DNA from: Chara braunii | Taxonomy: Eukaryota; Streptophyta; Charophyceae; Charales; Characeae | Length of the DNA: 49,988 nt | Assembly (NCBI GenBank): GCA_003427395.1 | Contig: BFEA01000123.1 | Span: 1,275,929-1,325,916 of the forward strand | Reading direction: 5' to 3' | In this document: positions 1-8,880 of the stretch, in pieces | Layout of the letters: every line of letters begins with the position of its first letter | How positions within the stretch are numbered: position 1 is the first letter of the stretch | Program-made: the position numbers and the translations under genes | The notes under the pieces: generated by a model | Told to the model about the DNA's origin: nothing | What the model saw: the letters and a program-made list of their open reading frames with translations, nothing else | The model's database searches: none

Positions 1-35
<35 letters not shown>
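1..35. repeat. (GT)n microsatellite
   Basis: Uninterrupted GT dinucleotides run from the first base and break at the first GTGC. The window edge cuts the repeat, so its true length is unknown. Confidence 0.95.
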
Positions 36-38
<3 letters not shown>

Positions 39-56
39 TCGTGTGCCCGTGGTCGT

Positions 57-81
57 GGGGGTGGGGCGACCCATCCCCCAC

Positions 82-112
<31 letters not shown>

Positions 113-310
113 CAACACAAAAAAAAAGCAAAATCGAATAAAAAAAGCAATCAATCAATCAATCAATCAAAGGTGGGGCGGGGCGACCCCGCCCCCACCA
201 ATCAATCAATCAATCAATCACCAAAAAAAAAAAAATCGAATAAAAAAATCAATCAATCAATCATTCAATCAATCAATCAATCAAAGGTGGGGCCGGGCGA
301 CCCCGCCTCC

Positions 311-343
<33 letters not shown>

Positions 344-345
344 CG
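57..345. repeat. Tandem ~115-bp repeat with (AATC)n cores
   Basis: Three units begin near 57, 171 and 286. Each starts with a GGTGGGGC-type GC-rich block, passes through CCACC and ends in AATC tetranucleotide runs. The second and third units contain a GGGCGACCCCGCC segment. The two reading frames that cross it encode only NQSI-type repeats and are not genes. Confidence 0.85.
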
Positions 346-568
346 GAAAATTTCGTCGGATTTCGCCCATACCCCCCCACCAAAAGTTCATCTTTTTCGT
401 TTTTTTTTTGGGGGGGGGGTGCGGCAGCGGATGCGCCGCCACGTGGCGCCGCCAGATTTGTGAACCCTCCCCTGCGGCCGCCACGTGTCCGCGAATCCGT
501 GCGTCCGCGCGGACACGCCCGTGGGCTTCGCGGACTGGCCGCGCCTGTCCGCCGTCGGGGGGGATACA
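346..568. other. GC-rich flank with two CACGTG boxes, no gene seen
   Basis: This stretch separates the tandem repeat from the first LTR-like repeat. It contains T and G tracts and two CACGTG hexamers at 440-445 and 482-487. The first lies in the 12-bp palindrome CGCCACGTGGCG at 437-448. CACGTG is the plant G-box core, but nothing shows that these copies work as promoter elements. Confidence 0.4.
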
Positions 569-2067
569 TAGGAGGTGAGTAGAGCAGGAGTTGGGCGACC
601 CGATGAGCTGGTGCCGAACGTGCGGGGTTGACGCGGGCCACGGCGGACTGTTGGCGCAGGCGAACCTGACGGGTGTGGGAGGACTAAGCGGGGTGACAAC
701 TTCGTGGGTTGGTGCGCGACGACGGACTGTCCGCATCGGAGAAGAAGAGAGAGAGAGAGAGAGTTGAGGTTGATGGATGCGGTTTTGCTGTTTCTTCTAT
801 CTTTTCTCCCTCTTGTCTCTTACACATAAGTTTTGATTTCGGCTCCGGGCAGCTTGCCCGTTCTTTTCAATTTCTCGAAATTTGAACCTGGGGTTTTTGC
901 TTACATTTGCCCTCACGACTTTCCCCTCTTTGATGTGCTATGTGTATGATTAGGGAATGGATGGATGTATAGATGCCATGTTTGATTATCTATCTTTCTG
1001 CTGAGAAACCCTTGTCTTTGCTTTTGTTGGTCGCATTTGACGCACTCGTGTGTGGGATAGGGATTTTGTGCAATCGATAATCCTGTCCTTGTCTCTGCTC
1101 GTTTTTGTGATCAAGCTGTTTGTGATCATTGCATATTGCATAACTCAGACATCACGAAGTGATTAGGCGGTCGGATCCTGGGCTCAATGAACGCCGCGCG
1201 AGGACATGTGTAAGACGCGATCCAAGTTGCGCACTTACACATATCCCCGTGTGTCGACTCAACGGGTCCATCAATCTGTCCGATTGAGAACAGCCATCCC
1301 AAAATTCGCAACGGCGCAATCATTCCGTACAAGCACGCGTAGGTCCGACGACAATCACGAGGCCTGCACGTGCTCGCACGCAACGACCGTGATCCGCCCT
1401 TAGGCAACTCATAACTCGCAATGTCATGATGACGCGATCCTGGGATTCCGACTCATCCTACGACCCGGACTACTTCACCCCCTTGATAAACGAACTCCTC
1501 CGACAGAGATACCCCTGCCACACTGAGAATCGACTGTGTCCTCGGGAGTTCCACTACGCCACCTCTAGGGATCCCCGGTGCTCTGATTTCCCTTCTCCCG
1601 ACCACACCTACTACTTCATCCACTCGGGGTTTGTCGTCATCACCACTAGTTTCCCTCCTTTTCGCCTCCTTCTCCCGTATCATCAACTCAGCGTCGTTCC
1701 GTGGCCAGCCATAGCCCCCTATTGGCCCAACACGCCCTGCGGAAATTGCCGACGTGGCGGCGAACGAAGAACCCCGGAATTTCGAAGGCCCAACCCAAAC
1801 ACGCAGCGGCCTGCGCCGCGTGGCGGCCCTCGACGGCCCAACTTTTTAGGACCACCTCCTCCACGGAGGAACTTCCCCGTTAGCCGTCGCCCACAGTACC
1901 CAGGCCCCATCGGGCCTTAAGTCCCTTGCGCACGCACCCCTTTTCCGCCTAATTGCATTCACACCCCTGAGACTTCCCCACTTTCCCCAAAAATCCTTGG
2001 CACACCCCTTTTCGCACTTCCAGGCCCCCATCCTACTCCGATCAGGAAGTCGCATTGGGCGTGAGGT
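569..2067 (+). repeat. 5' LTR
   Basis: This ~1.5 kb block recurs at 12942-14444 with a few percent divergence. I counted 21 differences over the 495 bases of 1426-1920 and 13803-14297. The first ~200 bases differ more. The shared part starts at TA[G/A]GAGGTGAGTAG and ends at GGGCGTGAGGTT, directly before a tRNA primer-binding site, which is why I read it as an LTR. A GA dinucleotide tract lies at about 747-763. The ends lack the common TG...CA dinucleotides, so the exact boundaries are uncertain by several bases. Confidence 0.85.
1426..1920 (+). CDS. 164-aa open frame inside the 5' LTR
   Basis: The frame opens with two consecutive ATGs (MMTRSWDSD) and ends at TAA. The first ~90 residues are mixed and rich in aromatic residues (for example YDPDYFTPLINELL and DHTYYFIHSGF). 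The last ~75 are rich in Arg and Pro (RRGGERRTPEFRRP, PPPPRR). The frame is intact and equally long in the 3' LTR copy. I recognise no family. It could be chance openness in a C-rich LTR or a small accessory frame. Eleven of the coding differences between copies are replacements and nine are silent, a weak hint of constraint and not proof. Confidence 0.25.
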   Translation: MMTRSWDSDSSYDPDYFTPLINELLRQRYPCHTENRLCPREFHYATSRDPRCSDFPSPDHTYYFIHSGFVVITTSFPPFRLLLPYHQLSVVPWPAIAPYWPNTPCGNCRRGGERRTPEFRRPNPNTQRPAPRGGPRRPNFLGPPPPRRNFPVSRRPQYPGPIGP

Positions 2068-2080
2068 TGGTATCGGAGCC
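2068..2080 (+). other. Primer-binding site, initiator tRNA-Met type
   Basis: TGGTATCGGAGCC follows the LTR end directly. The standard plant gypsy/copia site complementary to the 3' end of initiator tRNA-Met is TGGTATCAGAGCC, so there is one mismatch (G for A at position 8). Its placement right after the repeat supports both the LTR reading and plus-strand orientation of the element. Confidence 0.8.
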
Positions 2081-2220
2081 CGACACATGGCTAGGTCTTA
2101 GGATCAATAGCATAATAATTAGGCGATCTGGCTAACCGAGGGCGGCGTCGCCCTCGGAACGCGCATAGACGCGACCCTATCGTCACTCTAAGTAGATCAG
2201 CTAATAGACGAGCAGCCAAT

Positions 2221-3431
2221 ATGGCTGCCAATGTGCCAAACCCTCAGCAGAATGCCAATCAACCGAGTCCTAATCAACCCGCCCCACGTGCACGGGCTCC
2301 CATGACGCCACCTGATCTATATTTATTTGACCATGTGCACCACCTTGCAGGAGCATGGTTGGCTACGCTCCAAGCACAACAATATGACGATAACGAAGCT
2401 CAGGTAAACATCCTCGCTCGATTGGGAGGTGACGCTCATCACTGGTTAAGTACCTATGTGTGGGTAGATCTTCAGACCTTCGAACGAGACTTTCTGAACC
2501 GATTTGATTACATTCACCTAGAACAAGCGCTTTACATGATCAAGGATCGAGTGCAAAAACCTCTCGAGTCCGTTGCGGAGTATCGAAACCGGTTCTATCG
2601 AATGTTTGTAAAGACTGAGCGAGGGGAGCAAGTAGGGAGAGATCTGTTCATAGAGGAACTCCGCAGCCGAACAATAAGGGCGAAGCTGCGAAAGCAGTTT
2701 TCCCCCATCAATCAACATTCCAACAAATCATGGACGCTGCAGAAGACATGGAACGGAAGTTCGCGGCGAACTTCCTGGAAGGAGAGGACTATTCTAGGGA
2801 AGGAGATTCGTCCGAACTCGCAAGGGCAAAAGCCGAATTGGCTGCGTTGCAAAACAAATTCGAAAACATGGGGTTTGTGTCGGGTCCCGTCATCTACATA
2901 GAACAGATAGCCCCTAAACGACCGATTCCAAGTGAGATCCCGAGTGTCCCCGTCCTTGTAATGCCAACGCCTGTAAGAACGGCACCCCCGCCCCCATTCG
3001 AGGCTACCGTACAATCGAATGAATCCACTGCCATACTCGAGCTGACCAAAACCTTGGTTAATCTAATTCAGGAAGGCAAAAAGGAGCAGCGAGAGCAAAA
3101 TGCTCGGTTGGAAGCCATGATGAGGAACATGCGGCCCATTGTGGTGCGTGCCCCTCCGATCCAGCAAGGGTTAGCCCCGGCCCCCGCTCTTGGAGGAATC
3201 GCAAACAATCTGAACGTCTGTTATGCATGTCATCAACCTGGGCATCTAGCCCGTGATTGCCCTCACAGGCCTCCGCAACAACGTGTCGGGGTCGCGCCGA
3301 TGGCCGCGGCGCCCATCGCTAACGGACCAGGACGAGTCGGAGCTCTAATGGAAGAGATAGAGGGTGGGGGAAGTGCCCTAGCCACCATAGAAGAAGCCGT
3401 CGAGCTAATCCCGTTAGATCAGTACGTATGA
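2221..3431 (+). pseudogene. gag: gag (capsid/nucleocapsid), frameshifted
   Basis: This is the structural polyprotein of the LTR element, which would package its RNA. It starts at ATG 2221 (MAANVPNPQQ). Residues ~60-165 resemble the retrotransposon gag domain (ARLGGDAHHW, FERDFLNRF, ESVAEYRNRFYRMF). In the TTTT-CCCCC run near 2698-2706 the coding frame changes. Read in the second frame, the sequence continues as FPHQSTFQQIMDAAEDMERK, so one base has been gained or lost. A coiled-coil-like stretch (ELAALQNKFENM) follows, then the CCHC knuckle C-x2-C-x4-H-x4-C (CYACHQPGHLARDC) at 3219-3260. The frame closes at TGA 3429. The break falls inside gag and the run does not form a canonical -1 slippery heptamer, so I read it as decay. 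Confidence 0.85.
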
Positions 3432-4595
3432 CTTGGTTATCCCGGGCTTGGAATGATCGGAACGATCAGACCAGCGCCAGAACAAAAAGAGGTGGCGGAG
3501 TGGCGACCGTCTTTAGGAGAAATGGAGTCGAGAGGACCCACCTTCATCACAGGAGAGATCGATGTATTAAACATCATCCGAGCCTTGGACCACCGGATTC
3601 CACTTTCGATCGGTCATCTACTCTCGATCTCCCAGCAAGCCAATGAGCGAATGCTACAGCATTGCAAAGCAAACCGAAAGCGATTCGCCCTCGCTCGAAC
3701 ACCGAACGTAAAAGCCAAAAGCCCCACGCCCGAAGAAAACCCAACAGGCACTTCGAATCCGATACGGGTAGGTTTAATCCAGAAAGATGACCATTTTCTA
3801 CGGATTCAACCCATCCCGTGGAAGTCCGCAGAATGCGATATTGAAATTTGGGGAATTCCGTATAATGCAATCATTGATTTAGGAGCGACCGTTTTGGCTA
3901 TTTCGTTGAGAGTAGTCGAGAGAGCGGGAAGGAAAAACGATCTGATCATGCTCACTGAGAAAGATCAGCTTGTTTCGGCAGATGAAGAAAAAATCAAGAT
4001 CGTGGGAAGAATGACCAATCTCGCTTTCCGATTGGGAAAAGTGCACACGCTTAGGGATGTCCTAGTACTAGATGTTAATACGTACGACGTTCTTTCTGGA
4101 CTTCCTGCTCTTATAGCGTTGCGAGCAAACCTGGATTTCGAACGACGATCTATCGTCCTCCGAAATACAGGAGGAAAGCCCTATGCGGTGCCTATGAGAC
4201 TTAACCCTTCGTACCACCATCAACGCAGTCCCACGGGTTTTGCCGATGATGGCAGGACTCTCCGCATGATCTCCTGGGATGAATCCGCAGACGGAAAGTC
4301 ATCGACGAATGATGCGGACAGCAATGATGAAGACGACCCGGAGATCTCGAAGCTAGCACGACAACATGTTTACTACCCGCCACCCAGAACGATAGCAAGA
4401 ACGATGCATCTAACCAGTAGGAACATCCAAAGGACCAAGGCGATGATCTTGGGTGAACCCCTCGTGCAGATTTCGAGGATGGTCGATTCTTTGGAACCCC
4501 CTCAAACCTTGTACGAAGGGATCACCCCGCTCCTCTCCCGATACAGCGACAAAAAGCACTACTTCGACATTACAGATCTACCAAGGTCCTTTAAT
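3432..4595 (+). pseudogene. pol: pol N-terminal part with retropepsin-like protease, inactive-looking
   Basis: The frame continues gag without a shift after the single TGA at 3429-3431, so gag and pol are divided only by a stop. An aspartic protease-like domain spans about 3800-4150 (IWGIPYNAIIDLGAT... YDVLSGLPALI... NLDFERRSIVL). The catalytic triplet, normally D-S/T-G, reads D-L-G: GAT at 3876-3878, then TTA at 3879-3881. TTA differs from the serine codon TCA by one base. Such a change should abolish proteolysis. An acidic linker (DSNDEDDPE) follows. The fold-back element inserted at 4596 interrupts the frame. Confidence 0.75.
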
Positions 4596-4911
4596 AGCCA
4601 TTTCGTCAAAACGGACATATTATATTTTTTGAACGAAATCAAAACTGACTTTTTTTGCCAAAATCCGGTCGGAATTTTTGGCTCTTGGGGGTTCCGGCGT
4701 TCCCAAAATGCCGGCCCCCCTACATGTATCTGGTCTATGGTTGAGACATTTTGGCATCTGGTCTCAAGCTGAGACCAGATACATGTAGGGGGTCCGGTAT
4801 TTTGGGAACGCCGGACCCCCAGGAGCAAAAAATTCTGACCAGATTTTCGCAAAAAGAATCAGTTTTGATTTCGTTCAAAAAATATAATATGTCCGTTTTT
4901 ACGAAATGGCT
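4596..4911. mobile_element. 316-bp fold-back (near-complete inverted repeat) element inside pol
   Basis: The left arm starts AGCCATTTCGTCAAAACGG and the right arm ends CCGTTTTTACGAAATGGCT. The two arms pair along nearly their whole length, including the CTACATGTATCTGGTCT block near the centre. The element encodes nothing convincing and ends the 439-residue pol frame. No clear target duplication flanks it (left TTTAAT, right GTTTTT). It is a palindromic MITE-like insertion, and a transcript would form a long hairpin. Confidence 0.85.
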
Positions 4912-4912
4912 G

Positions 4913-6138
4913 TTTTTTTTGACACCTGCCAAAGAAGTGCGATTGTTACGCTTAGGGGCGGAAGCAAGTTCTCTGGAACCCCCTAAGCGTCTCGAAGCAG
5001 AAACGGACGAACTAGGGATAAAGATCGCAACTAAGAACGTGCCATGGCAGGATATTTGTGACGGGTTACCCGGGAAGGACACGTGGCAATTCGGGAAGAA
5101 GATGCCCAGATGATGGCCACGGTGTTCTCTTGGCGATCGGATCACTCCTTCATTTCCGCACCCCCGCCCGATGTGGTGAAGCCTGCGCGCACAAAACAAA
5201 TAGATGTACGGATCTGGGATCAACTCTTCGAGTTACACGTGCCACAGTACGTACCCGATGAAATTCATCGGTTGATTGCGGACATTTTGACGGAATATCG
5301 GGGAGCGATTAGCGTGACAGACATGGACATTGGCCTGTCGTTAGTTATTCAACACGAGATACAAACGGGAAACCACTCCCCGATCCATTGTAAACCGTAC
5401 CGATACTCCCTGATAGAACGCAAAAAGGCTCTCGAACGAATTCGAGAATTCGAAGCCTGCGGATGGATCGAACCTGCCACCGGACCATGGTCATTTCTCG
5501 TCGTACTAGTGCCAAAGAAAAACGGAGCGATTCGCATTTGCATTGATTATCACAAGCTGAATGAGATCCCGATCAAAGATGTGTACCCCCTCCCCCGGAT
5601 TGATGATTTGCTGGATGCGATTGGATGTGCTAATTATTTTAGCAAGTTTGATATTCGGCATGGTTTCCATTACATTCTGGTGAGAGAGGAAGATCGGCCG
5701 AAGACGGCCTTTGTATTGTTTGAAGGCACGTGGCAGTGGGTTCGCTGTCCGAGGATTTGCATTGCGCCTGCCACGTTTCAGCGAGCGATGAACACGACAT
5801 TCCAGAATTTCTTCAACAAGACACGACTGACACAAGGGATGATTAACTTATGCGTGATCGTGTACATGGACGATATCCTGGTCTATTCGGAAACCTATCA
5901 CGGACACGCGCAACATATCGAATGGACATTGGGCGCGTTGAGAGACGCTGGGTTCAAGATTGAGCTCGAAAAGAGCGAATTTTTCCTCTCGGAAATTCCG
6001 TTTTGGGGCTACGTCGTGACATGTGGAGGACTACGACCGGACTCAAGAAAGGTTGCAGCAATGAAGGAGGCCCCGGTTCCCACGTCACTGACGCAAGTTC
6101 GAGCCTTCTTGGGGGTGGGGTCATGTTCTAGCCACTGA
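4913..6138 (+). pseudogene. pol: pol reverse transcriptase domain (Ty3/gypsy)
   Basis: The enzyme would copy element RNA into DNA. Coding sequence resumes after the fold-back in one frame (TPAKEVRLLRLGAEAS, to 5113) and shifts to another from about 5083. Gypsy-type RT motifs follow in order: GWIEPATGPWSF, VLVPKKNGAIRICIDYHKLN, YPLPRIDDLLD, FSKFDIRHGFHYI, the catalytic box VYMDDILVYS (YMDD at 5863-5874), and LEKSEFFL. The final motif RAFLG is intact, but the sequence then diverges and stops at 6138. The thumb end, RNase H and integrase, which would need roughly 2 kb more, are absent. The catalytic aspartates are present, but flanking breaks make the gene non-functional as assembled. Confidence 0.88.
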
Positions 6139-6274
6139 TTGGGATCGACGGCTCACAAGACACGGTGACGAGTACTATCCTGTCGACGGCATCGAGGTCA
6201 ACACGCAGCGCACAACGCTGCGCGAGCCACCTGTCGTCCTCCCTGAGCTTGCCCCCTTCCAGCGGCGCAGATGA
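6122..6274 (+). pseudogene. Probable C-terminal tail of pol after an internal deletion
   Basis: Just past the RT end a short frame reads LATDWDRRLTRHGDEYY and continues to ELAPFQRRR, closing at TGA 6272-6274. It overlaps the RT frame end by a few codons in another phase. Its position suggests the tail of the original polyprotein brought next to RT by loss of RNase H and integrase. It could instead be the start of an unrelated downstream frame. No catalytic motif is present. Confidence 0.4.
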
Positions 6275-6527
6275 GCCGCGCCCCGATCTCGACGTTTTCC
6301 CCTCTCTCGCTCTTCCCCATCTTCTGGCAGTCCTCTCACTACCCCCGTCTCTCTTTCTGCCTGGAGCTGCTGGCAGTACACATCGTTAATCCGAATCGTT
6401 GGAGGTTGTGGCGTGCAGAGTTCGTTGAGCTCTCGTTCTGCCTGCAACGAGTGATCTGAACTAGACGTGGGAAGGCGATCGGAGGCCCGCGTCAGAAACC
6501 GTGGAGCTGCTCATCATGCAGGCATAG

Positions 6528-7433
6528 AGAACTAACGTGGCGGGAGACCTTCTGGGATTCGTCTTTGGAGCAGTGGATCGGGGTTACCGATCACAGATCG
6601 TGCGCGAACTTACGATCGTGATCGCGCGACTGGCCGACGAGCTCCCCCTCGATATCGTCTCTCAGAGCGATGAAGAGCCCGTGCCGCATGTCCTCTCAAG
6701 GACTCTCGCCCCGAGCCTCCAGTGGTCGGCTTGTATCGAGGAGCGCTGGGCGGACGGCCGTTTCCCATCTCGCAGCAAGTACCTGGACGTCCACAATCTA
6801 ACTAACCCCCGCTTCTTTCGGCAACCAACGGCGTTCGAGTGGGCAGCGCTGAGAGGAGAGGAAGAAGCAGAAGAAGAATCGGAAGGAGAATTAAGGAGAG
6901 AGGCCGAGGAAGCAGCCACCCGGTTGGCCGAGGACGAGGAAGAAGAAGCGGCAGAAGCAGAGGACGAAGAAGAAGAAGAAGAAGAGGGGGAAACTTCGGA
7001 AGAAGAGGAAGAAGCCTATAGCGAGCACAGTGAGGGGGAGCAAAGTGAAGAGGAGGAGGACGAAGACGGCGACGAGGGAGTGGAAAGCGGAGAAGACGAT
7101 CGGGAGCCAGCGCACGACGATGAACTCGAGTGGGTGCCAAAACTGGATTGTCGAGAGGAGAATCTTGAGGCCGCTGCGCAGCACAAGAAGGAGGTCGTGG
7201 AGGGAAAACGGCCAGTGATCGACCACATACCGAATGATCCTTCCAAGGATCCCGAGCCGCCCAAGCCGGAACATGGGGACCTTGCTGCCACGACCTCGAG
7301 TGCCGCGACGACAAGGCGCCGACCCCGATCCCGATCCTCATCCCCCTCCGCCTCCGCCCGTCCCCCAATTCGTCGACGTGTCGATGAGGGGCTTCGCCCT
7401 TCGTCCCCGATCCATATACCACCGTCCCCTTAG
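6528..7433 (+). CDS. Acidic low-complexity frame downstream of pol
   Basis: The frame is open from 6528 to 7433. It has no ATG: the nominal start at 6537 is GTG, and no in-frame methionine codon follows. The first ~100 residues are non-repetitive (GFVFGAVDRGYRSQ, VRELTIVIARLADELP, NPRFFRQPTAFEWAAL). Then come ~120 residues dominated by Glu and Asp, a mixed segment (VPKLDCREENLEAAAQ) and an Arg/Ser-rich end. It sits where some gypsy lineages carry an extra frame after pol. It may be a 3' exon or a frameshifted part of a larger protein with the next entry. I recognise no family. Confidence 0.35.
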   Translation, partial: RTNVAGDLLGFVFGAVDRGYRSQIVRELTIVIARLADELPLDIVSQSDEEPVPHVLSRTLAPSLQWSACIEERWADGRFPSRSKYLDVHNLTNPRFFRQPTAFEWAALRGEEEAEEESEGELRREAEEAATRLAEDEEEEAAEAEDEEEEEEEGETSEEEEEAYSEHSEGEQSEEEEDEDGDEGVESGEDDREPAHDDELEWVPKLDCREENLEAAAQHKKEVVEGKRPVIDHIPNDPSKDPEPPKPEHGDLAATTSSAATTRRRPRSRSSSPSASARPPIRRRVDEGLRPSSPIHIPPSP

Positions 7434-7911
7434 CCACCTCTCTTTCAATCAGTATCTTCATCGCGTCGTCTTCCCCCGTAATCCCTTCCCCATCGCCACC
7501 TTCCGACATTTTTATTCCGCCCGCCTAGAGCTGACTGTCCATCCCCACCCTTCTGTTCGGTGTGTCGTCCCCGATTACCCCCTCCACGTACTACTCCTTA
7601 GCGCCGCGTGGCAAGGCCGTAACCACATAGGGGTTTACTGCATTGTCACGGGGACATTCCCCGCTTGCGAAGACCATGATCGGTTCCGCACGGACGTCCT
7701 CCGAACCCTCATCTCCCTTTACCCAGAGTACCTCGCTTCCCTTCCCCGCAGCGGCCAGCGATTCCCCCGCTTCCATCGCATCGTCCGCTTTCAAGATCTT
7801 CCCTACAACCTCACTGCGATCGGACGCTTCATACCCGAACTCACAATGGAGCCGCCTTGCCCTCCCTCATACGCGTATCGCCTTCCTTTCCCCCTCCCGG
7901 TTAATTACTGA
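7234..7911 (+). CDS. 225-aa frame overlapping the acidic frame, possible continuation
   Basis: This frame is one base ahead of the acidic frame and overlaps its last 200 bases. The first ~50 residues are Pro/Arg-rich (DPDPDPHPPPPPPVP). The rest looks like folded protein: FRHFYSARLELTVHPHPS, VRCVVPDYPLHVLLLSAAWQ, HIGVYCIVTGTFPACED, then a Pro/Tyr-rich end. A single indel near 7320-7400 would join it to the acidic frame as one ~450-residue product. The first ATG is at 7234. The family is unknown, and a low-complexity coincidence is possible for the N-terminal part. Confidence 0.35.
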   Translation: MILPRIPSRPSRNMGTLLPRPRVPRRQGADPDPDPHPPPPPPVPQFVDVSMRGFALRPRSIYHRPLSHLSFNQYLHRVVFPRNPFPIATFRHFYSARLELTVHPHPSVRCVVPDYPLHVLLLSAAWQGRNHIGVYCIVTGTFPACEDHDRFRTDVLRTLISLYPEYLASLPRSGQRFPRFHRIVRFQDLPYNLTAIGRFIPELTMEPPCPPSYAYRLPFPLPVNY

Positions 7912-8400
7912 TACAGAAGGTAATGGACGTGTGTCACGGCGACGGCACAAGAAAGATCCCGTCCTTGGATCGTCGAGAGCCCAATCTGAGGAACTAGTAG
8001 AAGAGCAGTGTTGCCACGATGGATGACGTCCACACGCAATTGAACGGTAAGTGACATAGAGAGAAGTGCTCCGCGTGTCGGTCGATCAGGGAAATCGACA
8101 AGTTGTCGGGCGGCCACAGGCAGTGGGTCACCCGAAATCAATGGTTTTGGGTCTTCGACCCGATGACTAGACCGTATTTTGACGGTACTCTTGTTTGACC
8201 TGACGGGGAAAATTAGGGGTACCCAGAGCACCCCTAATTTTGGATGTGCTGACCACTGAGAGTAACCCTCAAATTAACGAGGGGAGTTACCGCTTCTACC
8301 ACGTTGTGCCCCACCACTCTTCCACTTGCTTCGAGTCTATTCCCGAAGCAGCTAGCCACGGGAAGGGAATACGGGAGTAGGCCTTGGCATGACCGTTTTA
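7912..8400. other. Intergenic stretch, no gene seen
   Basis: No frame of credible length or composition lies here. The only structure noticed is the 8209-8241 hairpin. Confidence 0.5.
8209..8241. other. Perfect 12-bp hairpin
   Basis: AAAATTAGGGGT (8209-8220) and ACCCCTAATTTT (8230-8241) are exact reverse complements around a 9-base loop. No coding frame surrounds it. It could be a terminator-like or mini-inverted structure, but its function is unknown. Confidence 0.6.
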
Positions 8401-8880
8401 CTTTCCACAATTGGAGCGGGAATGGAGCCTCGGATTTTATTAATTTTAATACCAGAATTAAAAATGGAAAAAGGAATTAAGAACAATAGAAGCGAAGAGA
8501 AAAACGGGATATTCTTTATTTTATTAAATTTCCTCGGTATTTAATTTTAATGGAATTGCCGTCGTTATTTGTTATTTCCAGTAATAGAATCAAAAATAGG
8601 GAAAAGAAATCAAAAACAATAAAAGAAGAAGAAAACAAAGAAAATTTTGTTATTGAATTGAATTCCACGGAATTCATTTTTGTTGGAATTATTTTTATTT
8701 TCATTATTTTTGATGATAGGATAAAGAAATAAGAAAAATAATTAAAAATGATTGAAAGGGAAGAAAATTAATGATTATTTAATATTTGATTAAATTTTGT
8801 TTAAATTATTCGTGATGGATTTGGGGCCGGATTATTTATTTACCCTGATTTAACGATCCTCCCTATTCTCCGATAATTTA
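8401..8880. other. AT-rich block without genes
   Basis: Composition changes sharply to A/T (GGAATT and TTATTT words recur) compared with both neighbours. The short frames on either strand are Asn/Lys/Ile/Phe-rich products of that composition. The block may be an inserted element, but no terminal repeats were found by eye. Confidence 0.5.

Noticed and set aside
3-578. 191- and 152-residue frames in the first 580 bases
   Set aside because: Translations of GT and AATC repeats only.
814-830. Sequence resembling the Tn5 mosaic end (TGTCTCTTACACATAAG) in the 5' LTR
   Set aside because: It is not an exact match, has no inverted partner, and the homologous place in the 3' LTR (about 13192-13208) reads differently but is colinear. 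Ordinary LTR sequence.
2690-2710. Programmed -1 frameshift in gag
   Set aside because: The zero-frame codons TTT TCC do not form an X XXY YYZ slippery site, and the break lies before the zinc knuckle, where programmed shifts are not expected. Indel decay is simpler.
7643-8026. 127-residue frame overlapping the 7234-7911 frame
   Set aside because: A shadow in another phase, Ser/Pro/Arg-biased, with no independent support.
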